Positions 43,220 through 51,177 of a DNA stretch of 64,000 nucleotides are shown in pieces; the first letter of the stretch is position 1; each line of letters starts with the position of its first letter. The notes under the pieces are model-generated. The model worked only from the letters and a program-made list of their open reading frames with translations. It was not told the DNA's origin and did no database searches. Source of the DNA: Kitasatospora herbaricolor (GTDB lineage Bacteria; Actinomycetota; Actinomycetes; Streptomycetales; Streptomycetaceae). The stretch covers positions 8,331,501-8,395,500 of the forward strand of contig NZ_JAUSVA010000002.1 in the NCBI RefSeq assembly GCF_030813695.1, read 5' to 3'. The position numbers and the translations under genes were made by a program.

Positions 43220-45214
43220 GTGGCGGACGTGGCAGAGACGCTGGACGGGCTCGGTGTGCCCGAGGTGGTCGAGCACCCCGCGTTGCGGGCGCGGCCGGCC
43301 CGGGGACTGGCGGGGTGGCTGCTGCACGACAGGGTCCAGCCGGCCGGTCCGGCGGCGGGGGAGGACCGTTCCCGGAAGCAGGCCTGGTGGAAGGTGATGT
43401 GCCTGACCGGCGTGGACTACTTCTCCAGCCTGGCCTACGTGCCGGCGATCGCCGCGCTGGCCGCGGGCAAGGTCTCGCCGCTGGCGACGCTGCTGATCGT
43501 GGCGCTGACGCTGCTGGGGATGCTGCCGATGTACCGGCGGGTGGCGCACGAGAGCCCGAACGGCGCGGGATCGGTCGCGATGCTGGAGGACCTGCTGCCG
43601 TTCTGGCGCGGCAAGCTGTTCGTGCTGGTCCTGCTGGGCTTCGTGGCCACATCGTGGATCATCACGATCACGCTCTCGACGGCGGACGCGTCGGTGCACG
43701 TGGTGGAGAACCCGCTGTTCCCCACGGCACTGCACGGGCATGAGGTGGCCATCACGGTGGGGCTCCTGCTGTTGCTGGGAGGGGTGTTCCTGCTGGGATT
43801 CAGCGAGGCCGTCAGCGTCGCGATCCCCCTGGTGGCGGTGTTCCTGCTGCTCAACGCCGTCGTCATCGCGGTCGGCGTGGTCGACGTGGTCACCACACCC
43901 GGCGCCTGGTCGGCGTGGACCCAGGCGCTCGTCGAAGGCGGAGGCGGCGTCGGTGCGCTGGCGGGCCCCGCCCTGCTGGCCTTCCCGCTGCTGGTGCTGG
44001 GCCTGTCGGGATTCGAGACGGGGGTGAGCATGATGCCGCTCATCGCCTCGGACGGCGCCGACGCCGAGCAGCGGCTCGCCTCGCGGATCCGCAACGCCCG
44101 GCGCCTGCTGACCACCGCGGCCGTCGTCATGAGCGTCTTCCTGCTCGCCGCGAGCTTCGTCACCACCGTCCTCATCCCCCGCCAGGAGTTCGAAGCGGGC
44201 GGGGCGGCCAACGGCCGGGCGCTGGCCTGGCTGGCCCACGAGCACGTCGGTGCGGCGTTCGGCACCGTCTACGACATCAGCACGATCCTGATCCTGTGGT
44301 TCGCGGGCGCCTCCGCCATGGCCGGGCTGATCAACATCGTCCCCCGCTACCTCCCCGACTACGGCATGGCGCCCGAGTGGGCCCGCGCGGTGCGCCCCGT
44401 CGTCCTCGTCTACACGGCCCTGTGCGTCGTCATCACGATCGCCTTCGGCGCCGACGTCAACGCCCAGGCCGGCGCGTACGCCACGGGCGTCCTCGCGATG
44501 ATGGTCTCCGGCGCCTTCGCCGTCACCGTCTCCGCCCTGCGCCGCCACCGGCGAGCGGCGACCGCGGGCTTCGCCGTCCTGACGGCCGTCCTCCTGTACG
44601 CGCTCGTCGCCAACATCGTCGACAAGCCGGACGGCATCGCCATCTCCGGGCTGTTCATCGCCGGCATCATCACCGTGTCGGTGATCTCGCGGGTCACCCG
44701 CACCACCGAACTGCGCGCCGACCGCATCGTGTTCGATCCCGACGCCCGCCGGTTCCTCGCCGACACCATCGCCCACGACCACGCGATCAACATCATCGCC
44801 AACCGCCGCGAGGCCGGCGACCGGGCCGAGTACGCCGACAAGGAGGCCGAGCAGCGGGGCAACAACCCGGTACCCGGCGCCGCGGACGTGCTGTTCCTGG
44901 AGATCGACGTGGTCGACCCCTCCGACTTCAGCGAGACCCTCACCGTCCACGGCGTCGAGGTCGAGGGCTACCGCGTGCTGCGCGCCGAGGCACCCGCCGC
45001 GCCCAACGCCATCGCCGCGCTGCTGCTCGCGCTGCGCGACACCACCGACATCCGGCCGCACTGCTACTTCGCCTGGGCCGAGGGCAGCCCCCTCAAGCAC
45101 ATGTTCCGCTACTTCCTGCTCGGCCGCGGTGACACGGCCCCCGTCACCCGCGAGATCATCCGCAGGAACGAACCCGATCCCGGCCGCCGCCCGCGCATCC
45201 ACGTCGGCGGCTGA
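43220..45214 (+). CDS. APC-superfamily permease with cytosolic C-terminal domain
   Basis: 664 residues. About twelve hydrophobic helices between 60 and 500, starting with WWKVMCLTGVDYFSSLAYVP, the typical first helix of KUP/APC-like permeases. Others include FVLVLLGFVATSWIITITLS, LLLLLGGVFLLGFSEAVSVA, FPLLVLGLSGFETGVSMMPL and ISTILILWFAGASAMAGLIN. After about residue 510 a soluble domain follows (FLEIDVVDPSDFSETLTVHG, LRDTTDIRPHCYFAWAEGSP). Substrate not identifiable; amino acid or potassium are possible. GTG 43220 follows AAGGG. A hairpin ends the gene, so it is separate from the transketolase. Confidence 0.87.
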   Translation: MADVAETLDGLGVPEVVEHPALRARPARGLAGWLLHDRVQPAGPAAGEDRSRKQAWWKVMCLTGVDYFSSLAYVPAIAALAAGKVSPLATLLIVALTLLGMLPMYRRVAHESPNGAGSVAMLEDLLPFWRGKLFVLVLLGFVATSWIITITLSTADASVHVVENPLFPTALHGHEVAITVGLLLLLGGVFLLGFSEAVSVAIPLVAVFLLLNAVVIAVGVVDVVTTPGAWSAWTQALVEGGGGVGALAGPALLAFPLLVLGLSGFETGVSMMPLIASDGADAEQRLASRIRNARRLLTTAAVVMSVFLLAASFVTTVLIPRQEFEAGGAANGRALAWLAHEHVGAAFGTVYDISTILILWFAGASAMAGLINIVPRYLPDYGMAPEWARAVRPVVLVYTALCVVITIAFGADVNAQAGAYATGVLAMMVSGAFAVTVSALRRHRRAATAGFAVLTAVLLYALVANIVDKPDGIAISGLFIAGIITVSVISRVTRTTELRADRIVFDPDARRFLADTIAHDHAINIIANRREAGDRAEYADKEAEQRGNNPVPGAADVLFLEIDVVDPSDFSETLTVHGVEVEGYRVLRAEAPAAPNAIAALLLALRDTTDIRPHCYFAWAEGSPLKHMFRYFLLGRGDTAPVTREIIRRNEPDPGRRPRIHVGG

Positions 45215-45225
45215 GCCCACGGCCG

Positions 45226-45248
45226 GCCGGCGCCCTCCCGGCGCCGGC
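45226..45248. terminator. Hairpin after the permease gene
   Basis: Perfect 9-bp stem GCCGGCGCC / GGCGCCGGC with loop CTCCC, 12 bases past the permease stop. Confidence 0.7.
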
Positions 45249-45500
45249 GGTCGCGGTCGCGCGGCCTGTTCCCGTGGAGGCGCCGGATCGGGCCGAGCGG
45301 CACTCCGCTCAGGGGTTGCGCCGCTGCCGCGGGCCCGGTGGGGCGACGTGGAGGAAGCCGGCCAGGACGGCGGGCCGATGCGCTCATGGCGGGGCGCTGC
45401 CCGGGTAGGCGCCGGTGGACGCGCGGACGGGCCCGACCCGCCCCCGGCCGTCGGACCGACCGCGCGGCACCCCTCGTCCGACCACCTCGGGAGTACACCC

Positions 45501-47645
45501 ATGACACCCGGCACCACACCCGCGCACCACCGCCACCAGTCCCTGGCCGACCCCGTCGCGGAGCGGGCCGGCTGGGACGCCGTCGACCTCCGCGCCGTCG
45601 ACACCGCCAGGGTGCTCGCGGCCGACGCCGTGCAGCGCACCGGCAACGGCCACCCCGGCACCGCCATGAGCCTGGCACCGCTCGCCCATCTGCTCTTCCA
45701 GAACGTGTTGCGCCACGACCCCGCCGACGACCGGTGGCTGGGCCGCGACCGCTTCGTGCTGTCCTGCGGCCACACCAGCCTCACGCTCTACGTCCAGCTC
45801 CACCTGACCGGCTACGGCCTGGAACTCGACGACCTCAAGGCCCTGCGGACCTGGGGTTCCGCCACCCCGGGCCACCCGGAGTACCGGCACACCCGCGGTG
45901 TGGAGATCACCACCGGGCCGCTCGGCCAAGGCCTCGGCGCGGCCGTGGGCATGGCCATGGCCGCCCGCCGCGAACGCGGTCTGCTCGACCCGGACGCCCC
46001 GGACGGAGAGAGCCCCTTCGACCACCACGTCTACGTGCTCGCCTCGGACGGCGACCTGATGGAGGGCGTCACCGCTGAGGCCAGCTCGCTCGCCGGCCAC
46101 CAGCGCCTCGGCAACCTCGTCATGGTCTACGACCAGAACCACATCTCGATCGAGGACGACACCGACGTCTCCTTCAGCGAGGACGTCGCCGCCCGCTACC
46201 GCGCGTACGGCTGGCACGTGCAGAGCGTGGACTGGACGAGCACCGGCCGCTACGTCGAGGACGTCGACGCCGTCCTCGACGCGCTGGAGGCCGCGCGCGC
46301 CGAGACCACCCGGCCGTCGCTGCTGGTGCTGCGCACCGTCATCGGCTGGCCCGCACCCACCCTGCGGAACTCCGGCAAGGCCCACGGTTCCGCCCTCGGG
46401 GCGGACGAGGTCGCCGCCACGAAGCAACTCCTCGGCTTCGACCCCGCGCGCACCTTCACCGTCGAGGACGAGGTCCTCGCGCGCACCCGCCGTGCCCGCG
46501 ACCGCGGGCGCGAGCTCCACGAGGCCTGGACCCCGCGCTACCAGCGCTGGCGCGCCGAGAACCCGGAGCGGGCCGCACTGCTGGACCGACTGAGCGAGCC
46601 CCGGCTGCCCGACGGCTGGCACACCCGGATTCCCGCCTTTCCCGCCGACCCCGAGGGGCTCGCCACGCGCTCCGCCTCCGGCAAGGTGCTGACCGCCCTC
46701 GCACCCGTCCTGCCCGAACTGTGGGGCGGCTCCGCCGACCTCGCGGGCAGCAACAACACCACCATGGACGGCGAGCCCTCCTTCCTGCCCGAGGGTGTGG
46801 AGACCACCGAGTGGAAGGGCGGTCCGTACGGCCGCACCCTGCACTTCGGCGTCCGTGAGCACGCCATGGGCGCGATCCTCAACGGGATCGCCCTGCAGAG
46901 TCTGACCCGCCCCTACGGCGGTACCTTCCTCACCTTCAGCGACTACATGCGGCCCGCCGTACGGCTGGCCGCGCTGATGAAGCTCCCGACCATCTACGTC
47001 TGGACGCACGACTCGATCGGCCTCGGCGAGGACGGCCCCACCCACCAGCCGGTCGAGCACCTCGCCGCGCTCCGGGCGATTCCCGGACTCGACGTGGTGC
47101 GCCCCGCCGACGCCAACGAGACGGCGGCCTGCTGGCGCGCGGTGCTGGAGCACACCGACCGGCCCACCGGCCTGGCCCTGACCCGGCAGAAGGTGCCCGT
47201 CCTCGACCGCGGCCCGGACGGCTGCGCCCCGGCGGAGGGCGCCGCCCTCGGCGGCTACGTGCTGCGCGACCCGGCCGGCGGCGAGCGGCCGCAGGTGCTG
47301 CTGCTGGCCACCGGATCGGAGGTGCACCTGGCCCTGGCGGCCCAGGACCTGCTGGCCGGTGAGGGGGTGCCGAGCCGGGTGGTGTCCCTGCCGTGCCTGG
47401 AGTGGTTCGAAGCCCAGCCCCGCGCCTACCGCGAGGAGGTCCTCCCGCCCGCCCTCACCGCGCGGGTGAGTGTGGAGGCCGGCGTGGCCCTCGGCTGGCG
47501 GGAGCTGGTCGGCCCGCGGGGCCGGATCGTCAGCCTGGACCACTACGGCGCCTCCGCCGACCACCGGCGGCTGTACGCCGAGTTCGGCCTCACCGCCGAG
47601 GCGGTGGCCGCCGCCGCACGCGAGAGCCTCGCGGGGACGGGATGA
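45501..47645 (+). CDS. tkt: Transketolase
   Basis: 714 residues, full length. Thiamine-diphosphate enzyme moving two-carbon units between sugar phosphates in the pentose phosphate pathway. N-terminal PP domain: DAVQRTGNGHPGTAMSLAPL, TTGPLGQGLGAAVGMA, LASDGDLMEGVTAEASSLA, MVYDQNHISIEDDT. PYR domain: GVREHAMGAILNGIAL with the catalytic Glu, TFSDYMRPAVRLAALM, THDSIGLGEDGPTHQPVEHL. C-terminal domain: ATGSEVHLALAAQ and GWRELVGPRGRIVSLDHYG. ATG 45501 follows GGGAG. No Calvin-cycle or transaldolase partner is adjacent, so this may be a second, accessory transketolase. Confidence 0.95.
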   Translation: MTPGTTPAHHRHQSLADPVAERAGWDAVDLRAVDTARVLAADAVQRTGNGHPGTAMSLAPLAHLLFQNVLRHDPADDRWLGRDRFVLSCGHTSLTLYVQLHLTGYGLELDDLKALRTWGSATPGHPEYRHTRGVEITTGPLGQGLGAAVGMAMAARRERGLLDPDAPDGESPFDHHVYVLASDGDLMEGVTAEASSLAGHQRLGNLVMVYDQNHISIEDDTDVSFSEDVAARYRAYGWHVQSVDWTSTGRYVEDVDAVLDALEAARAETTRPSLLVLRTVIGWPAPTLRNSGKAHGSALGADEVAATKQLLGFDPARTFTVEDEVLARTRRARDRGRELHEAWTPRYQRWRAENPERAALLDRLSEPRLPDGWHTRIPAFPADPEGLATRSASGKVLTALAPVLPELWGGSADLAGSNNTTMDGEPSFLPEGVETTEWKGGPYGRTLHFGVREHAMGAILNGIALQSLTRPYGGTFLTFSDYMRPAVRLAALMKLPTIYVWTHDSIGLGEDGPTHQPVEHLAALRAIPGLDVVRPADANETAACWRAVLEHTDRPTGLALTRQKVPVLDRGPDGCAPAEGAALGGYVLRDPAGGERPQVLLLATGSEVHLALAAQDLLAGEGVPSRVVSLPCLEWFEAQPRAYREEVLPPALTARVSVEAGVALGWRELVGPRGRIVSLDHYGASADHRRLYAEFGLTAEAVAAAARESLAGTG

Positions 47646-47810
47646 CGCCCGGCCCCCGGTAAGGCGGAGGTGGTTCCGGTGGCCCGCGCGTTCGACCCGA
47701 CCGCGCGGGCCGCCCCCACCCTCCCCTCTCCCGCAGCCCGGCGACCGGCTTACTTGCCCGGCAGCCGGGCAGACGAGCGGGGACGAGGATCCCGATGACG
47801 AGGGGCCGCT

Positions 47811-48032
47811 GTGACCGACACCGATCTTGCCCGGATCCTGAGCCGCGCCATGCGGCGACGGCACCTCACGGCGCAGGCCGTCGCGGACCTCACGGGGATC
47901 CGCACCCCCCGCATCCGCGCCTTCGCCGAGGACGGCACCGACGGGCCCGTCCGCCCCACACCCGAGGAACTGGCGCAGCTCACCGAAGCGCTCGCCCTGC
48001 CCCGGCCCACCGACCCCCCAGGAGAACGGTAG
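47811..48032 (+). CDS. Small XRE-like helix-turn-helix protein
   Basis: 73 residues: ILSRAMRRRHLTAQAVADLT then GIRTPRIRAFAEDG is a single helix-turn-helix, followed by a helix EELAQLTEALALPRP and a short tail. GTG start after GAGGGGCCGCT. The stop is 7 bases before the ATG of the 56-residue membrane protein, so they form a two-gene unit. Possibly a regulator of its partner. Confidence 0.68.
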   Translation: MTDTDLARILSRAMRRRHLTAQAVADLTGIRTPRIRAFAEDGTDGPVRPTPEELAQLTEALALPRPTDPPGER

Positions 48033-48039
48033 CCACGCC

Positions 48040-48210
48040 ATGGTCCTCTTCCTGATCCTGCTCCTGCTGGCGATCGTGCTCGGCGTCATCGGCGCCGTCG
48101 CCCACGGACTCCTTCCCCTGCTGATCATCGCGATCGCCCTCCTCGTCGCCGACCTCACCTACGCCGCTCTGCGGCTGCGCCGAGGCCCCGGCCGGCACGC
48201 GCTGCGCTGA
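48040..48210 (+). CDS. 56-residue membrane protein
   Basis: ATG 48040 opens MVLFLILLLLAIVLGVIGAV, then AHGLLPLLIIAIALLVADLT and YAALRLRRGPGRHALR, stop at 48210. Two hydrophobic helices form a hairpin, with a basic tail facing the cytosol. AGGAGAACGG lies upstream, partly inside the end of the previous gene. The G/C-rich third positions and close spacing make it a real gene. It resembles small envelope-stress or hydrophobic accessory proteins of streptomycetes. Confidence 0.7.
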   Translation: MVLFLILLLLAIVLGVIGAVAHGLLPLLIIAIALLVADLTYAALRLRRGPGRHALR

Positions 48211-48399
48211 CGCCGATCGCTCGGCGCACCGACCGCTCGGCGCACCGGGAGCCTTCCGGGTCCGCACGACCACGCCGCCACCCCCGCGGACCTCACGACC
48301 GCGTGCGGCCGGGGGGCGCGGCGGCGCTCGCCCCGCTCCGACGAGACCCCCGGCCCCGGCCGTGCCGCGAGGGCCGGGCCGGACCTGGCCCTTCAGATG

Positions 48400-49848
48400 T
48401 CAGGTGGTGCCGATCTTCGCCTTCTTCGCCGTCCCTGCGGCTACGGCCGGTTCGGCGGAGACCGGTCGTGGCGTGCGGACGAGCGGGACGGTCGCGCACG
48501 CGGCGAGCAGGGAGGCGGCGGCGATCGCGTACCAGCCGTGCCGGAACGCGGCGACGGCGTGTCCGGGAGCCGGGGTGCCGAGGATGCCGATCAGGGTCGC
48601 GACGCCGAGGACCGCGCCGATCTGGCGGCCCATCGAGGTGATGGCCGAGCCGGTGGCGAAGCGGGCCGGCGGCAGGGCGGCCGCCGACGCCCCGGTCAGG
48701 ACCGGGACGGTCATGCCGACGCCGAGGCCGGTCAGCAGCATGCCGGGCAGGAGCGAGGCCGCGTAGGCCGAGCCGGTGTCGAGGGTCGCGGCCCACCACA
48801 GGATGCCGGCCGCGAACAGGACGGTCCCCGCCAGCGCGATGCGGCCCGCGCCGAATCTGGCGACGGCGGGCCCGATCCGCAGCGCGACCGGCGGGACGAG
48901 CAGGGGGCCTGGCGCGATGGCGAGGCCGGTGAGCAGAGCCGAGTAGCCCCGGACGTCCTGGCACCACAGCACCGCGCCGAGCAGCATGCCGGCGAAGGCG
49001 ACGGTGAAGAGCGTCAGGGCGGCGGCGGAGGCTGCGAAGGCCGGCACCCCAAGCAGCGGCAGTTCGACGATCGGTACGGGGTGGCGGGCCGAGCGCAGGA
49101 CGAACCAGACGCCGAGCAGCACCGCGCCGGCGAGGTTGCCGAGGGTCCCGGCGCTCGTCCAGCCCCAGTCGGGAGCCTTGACCAGGCCGAGCGCGAGCGT
49201 GGCGATCGATCCGGTGAGGAGGGTGGCGCCGAGCAGGTCGGGGAGCGGACTCTTCCGCGCCCCGGCGCGGCCGGGCGACGGCAGCACCTTGGCACCGAGC
49301 GCGAACGCCGCGAGCCCCACCGGCACGTTGACGATGAAGACCCAGCGCCATCCGGCCTCGACCAGCAGTCCGCCGGCCACGGGCCCGAGTCCGGCGGCGA
49401 TCCCCCCGATCGAGGCCCAGGCCCGCACCGCCCCGGCGCGCTTCTCGGGCGCCGTCGTGTCGAGCAGCAGCGCGAGTGACGTCGGCATCAGCAGCGCGGC
49501 GCCGGCGGCCTGCACGAGCCGTGCCGCGACCAGCGTCCCGACCTCCGGAGCCAGTGCGCAGCCGACCGAGGCGAGGGTGAAGACCGCCAGCCCGGTCAGG
49601 AAGACCGGCTTGTGGCCGGAGCGGTCGGCGACGCGCCCGGCGACCACGAGGAGCGCCGCGAAGACGATCGCGTAGCCGTTGAGGACCCAGGAGAGGGAGC
49701 CGAGGCCGCTGCCGCCGAACGAGCGGCCGATCGCGGGGAGGGCCACGTTGACGATGAAGAGGTCGAGGTTCGACATGAAGACCGCGGCCGCGACCGTCGC
49801 GAACACGGCGCGGGCGGCCCTTGGTGAGTTTGAAAATCCAACTGTCAT
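48400..49848 (-). CDS. MFS multidrug exporter, DHA2 (14-helix) type
   Basis: 482 residues. Helix pattern of 14-TM drug:H+ antiporters: AVFMSNLDLFIVNVALPAIG (motif D1 region), SWVLNGYAIVFAALLVVAGR then VADRSGHKP (motif A), AARLVQAAGAALLMPTSLAL (motif B), GIAAGLGPVAGGLLVEAGWR (motif C, antiporter signature). The tail ends KKAKIGTT. ATG 49848 is preferred because homology begins nearby; ATG 49866 in frame is possible. Divergent from the HxlR gene, whose probable operators overlap its 5' end. Substrate not predictable. Confidence 0.9.
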   Translation of the reverse strand: MTVGFSNSPRAARAVFATVAAAVFMSNLDLFIVNVALPAIGRSFGGSGLGSLSWVLNGYAIVFAALLVVAGRVADRSGHKPVFLTGLAVFTLASVGCALAPEVGTLVAARLVQAAGAALLMPTSLALLLDTTAPEKRAGAVRAWASIGGIAAGLGPVAGGLLVEAGWRWVFIVNVPVGLAAFALGAKVLPSPGRAGARKSPLPDLLGATLLTGSIATLALGLVKAPDWGWTSAGTLGNLAGAVLLGVWFVLRSARHPVPIVELPLLGVPAFAASAAALTLFTVAFAGMLLGAVLWCQDVRGYSALLTGLAIAPGPLLVPPVALRIGPAVARFGAGRIALAGTVLFAAGILWWAATLDTGSAYAASLLPGMLLTGLGVGMTVPVLTGASAAALPPARFATGSAITSMGRQIGAVLGVATLIGILGTPAPGHAVAAFRHGWYAIAAASLLAACATVPLVRTPRPVSAEPAVAAGTAKKAKIGTT

Positions 49849-49879
49849 GGACGGGAGGCTAGCCATGTGAGTTTGAAAA
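49824..49879. promoter_or_regulatory. Two direct repeats, probable HxlR operator
   Basis: GTGAGTTTGAAAA occurs at 49824-49836 and again at 49867-49879, 43 bp apart (about four helical turns). Each contains the partly symmetric GTTTGAAAAC core (second copy perfect arms GTTT/AAAC). They flank the exporter start codon in the exporter/HxlR divergent region, an AT-rich patch in GC-rich DNA. Confidence 0.68.
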
Positions 49880-49907
49880 CGCAACGGACTCGGGGGAAGA
49901 TGGGTGC

Positions 49908-50471
49908 GTGACCTCGAACAGGAAGCAGGGCGAGACTGCGGTTCCGCACCCCCGGGTGCCCGGCCGGCCGTGCTCCGCGGCCGCCGCGCTGCAACTCGTC
50001 GGCGAACGCTGGGCCCTCCTCGCGATCCGCGAGATCTTCTACGGCAACCGGCGCTACGAGCAGATCGTCCGCAACACCGGCGCCCCCCGCGACCGCCTCG
50101 CCGCCAGGCTGCGCGCACTGGAGGAGGTGGGCGTGGTCGAGCGCCACGCCTACAGCGAGCGCCCGTTGCGCTTCGAGTACCACCTCACGGAGGCCGGCCG
50201 CGACCTCGCACCGGTGATGCACGCGCTGCTGGCCTGGGGCGATCGCTGGGCGGTGGACACGCCGCCGGTCGCCTTCCGGCATCGCGCCGGGCCGGGCTCC
50301 GGGCACGAGGCCGGGTATGCGGCCGGGCGCGACCCGGCGCACGGCGCCGAGCACGACCTCGACCTGATGTCGACCTGCCGGACCTGCGGCGAGGAGGTCG
50401 GGTCGGGAAGTCTCACGATCGAGGTGCGGGCGCCCGGATGGGACCGGGCCGGGCCGGTCGACGGCTCCTGA
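49908..50471 (+). CDS. HxlR-family transcriptional regulator
   Basis: 187 residues. The HxlR winged helix (about 20-115): CSAAAALQLVGERWALLAIR with the family Cys, EIFYGNRRYEQIVRNTGAPR, DRLAARLRALEEVGVVERHA and LTEAGRDLAPVMHALLAWGD. An extra C-terminal part of about 70 residues contains CRTCGEEV, a possible half metal site. HxlR proteins often sense electrophiles through the conserved cysteine and control a divergent exporter or oxidoreductase; the divergent gene here is an MFS exporter. GTG 49908 follows GGGGGAAG. Confidence 0.9.
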   Translation: MTSNRKQGETAVPHPRVPGRPCSAAAALQLVGERWALLAIREIFYGNRRYEQIVRNTGAPRDRLAARLRALEEVGVVERHAYSERPLRFEYHLTEAGRDLAPVMHALLAWGDRWAVDTPPVAFRHRAGPGSGHEAGYAAGRDPAHGAEHDLDLMSTCRTCGEEVGSGSLTIEVRAPGWDRAGPVDGS

Positions 50472-50624
50472 GTCAGCGGCGGCCCGCTGCCCCCGTGAAC
50501 CGTCGGCTGCCTGCCCTGCCCGCCTCTTCGCGTCGTTGCTGCTTCCGCGTCGGCGGGCCCTGCCGCCGGATCAGGTCCCGGCCGATGCTTCGTCCGGGGC
50601 CTGCGCGTCGGCGCGTGCGGGTGG

Positions 50625-50663
50625 GCACTGCCCCCGGCGGGAAGGTACCGCCGGGGGCAGTGC
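50625..50663. terminator. Strong hairpin after the HxlR gene
   Basis: Perfect 16-bp stem (50625-50640 with 50648-50663; arm begins GCACTGCCCCCGG) and loop GAAGGTA, about 150 bases past the HxlR stop. No T-run. Confidence 0.75.
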
Positions 50664-51061
50664 CGCTTCCGCCCCCGCCGCTGCGCTACGCGGAACCGAC
50701 GGCCTTCGCGTCGTCGGCGGCTCGTGGCGTCGGCCCGTTCGCCTTGCCCGTGCCTCGCCCGCGCGGGTCGGGCGCCCCGAACCCCGGTCGTCCACCCGCC
50801 CCTTGTGTCGATTCCCGCCCGCTGGCCGGTCCGAGGGGCAGGAGCTGCGGCACTCGGGGCCGGGATCCACGCGGCCTGCCGGAGTCGGCCGCGGATCGAG
50901 AGTCGGCGCCGCGAAAGCCGTACTGGTGCGGCCGAGTTGTGACTTCGCGCCCCGGACGGCCGGTCGCCGCCGACGTGTTCCCCCACGTGCCGCGGGTCGA
51001 ACGGTCGGCGCGGCGATTCGGTTTTTGTGCGAACTTGCGGCACATTGCGTGATGGCGCCAC

Positions 51062-51078
51062 CGCGGTGAGTCACCGCG
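51062..51078. promoter_or_regulatory. Perfect palindrome upstream of the hydrolase gene
   Basis: CGCGGTGAGTCACCGCG is a perfect 17-bp inverted repeat (arms CGCGGTGA/TCACCGCG, centre G), 100 bases before the hydrolase start. Symmetry and position suit a dimeric repressor; none is encoded next to it. Confidence 0.5.
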
Positions 51079-51177
51079 AGGGTCGGAGGTGGAACTCGGC
51101 ATGTCCGCCGGGTCTGACAACTCCTGGGCACTTCAGGCCTGTTCGCATGTCAGTGCGGTGCGCGCCGTGTCCGGTTC

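Larger units (their letters stand above)
50472..51177. other. 706-base region with no convincing gene
   Basis: It contains the terminator at 50625-50663 and a palindrome at 51062-51078. A minus frame ending ADDAKAVGSA at 50686 has locally good codon bias but an implausible Arg/Gly/Pro body and no recognised domain, so I do not call it. Confidence 0.45.

Noticed and set aside
42275..45784. 1169-codon minus-strand frame opposite the permease and transketolase
   Set aside because: Arg/Gln/His-rich antisense translation spanning two well-supported plus-strand genes.
50686..51120. Minus frame ending ADDAKAVGSA with locally good codon bias
   Set aside because: Body is Arg/Gly/Pro-rich and featureless, no start with ribosome site, and it lies over a palindrome and gene-poor DNA; possible but unsupported.
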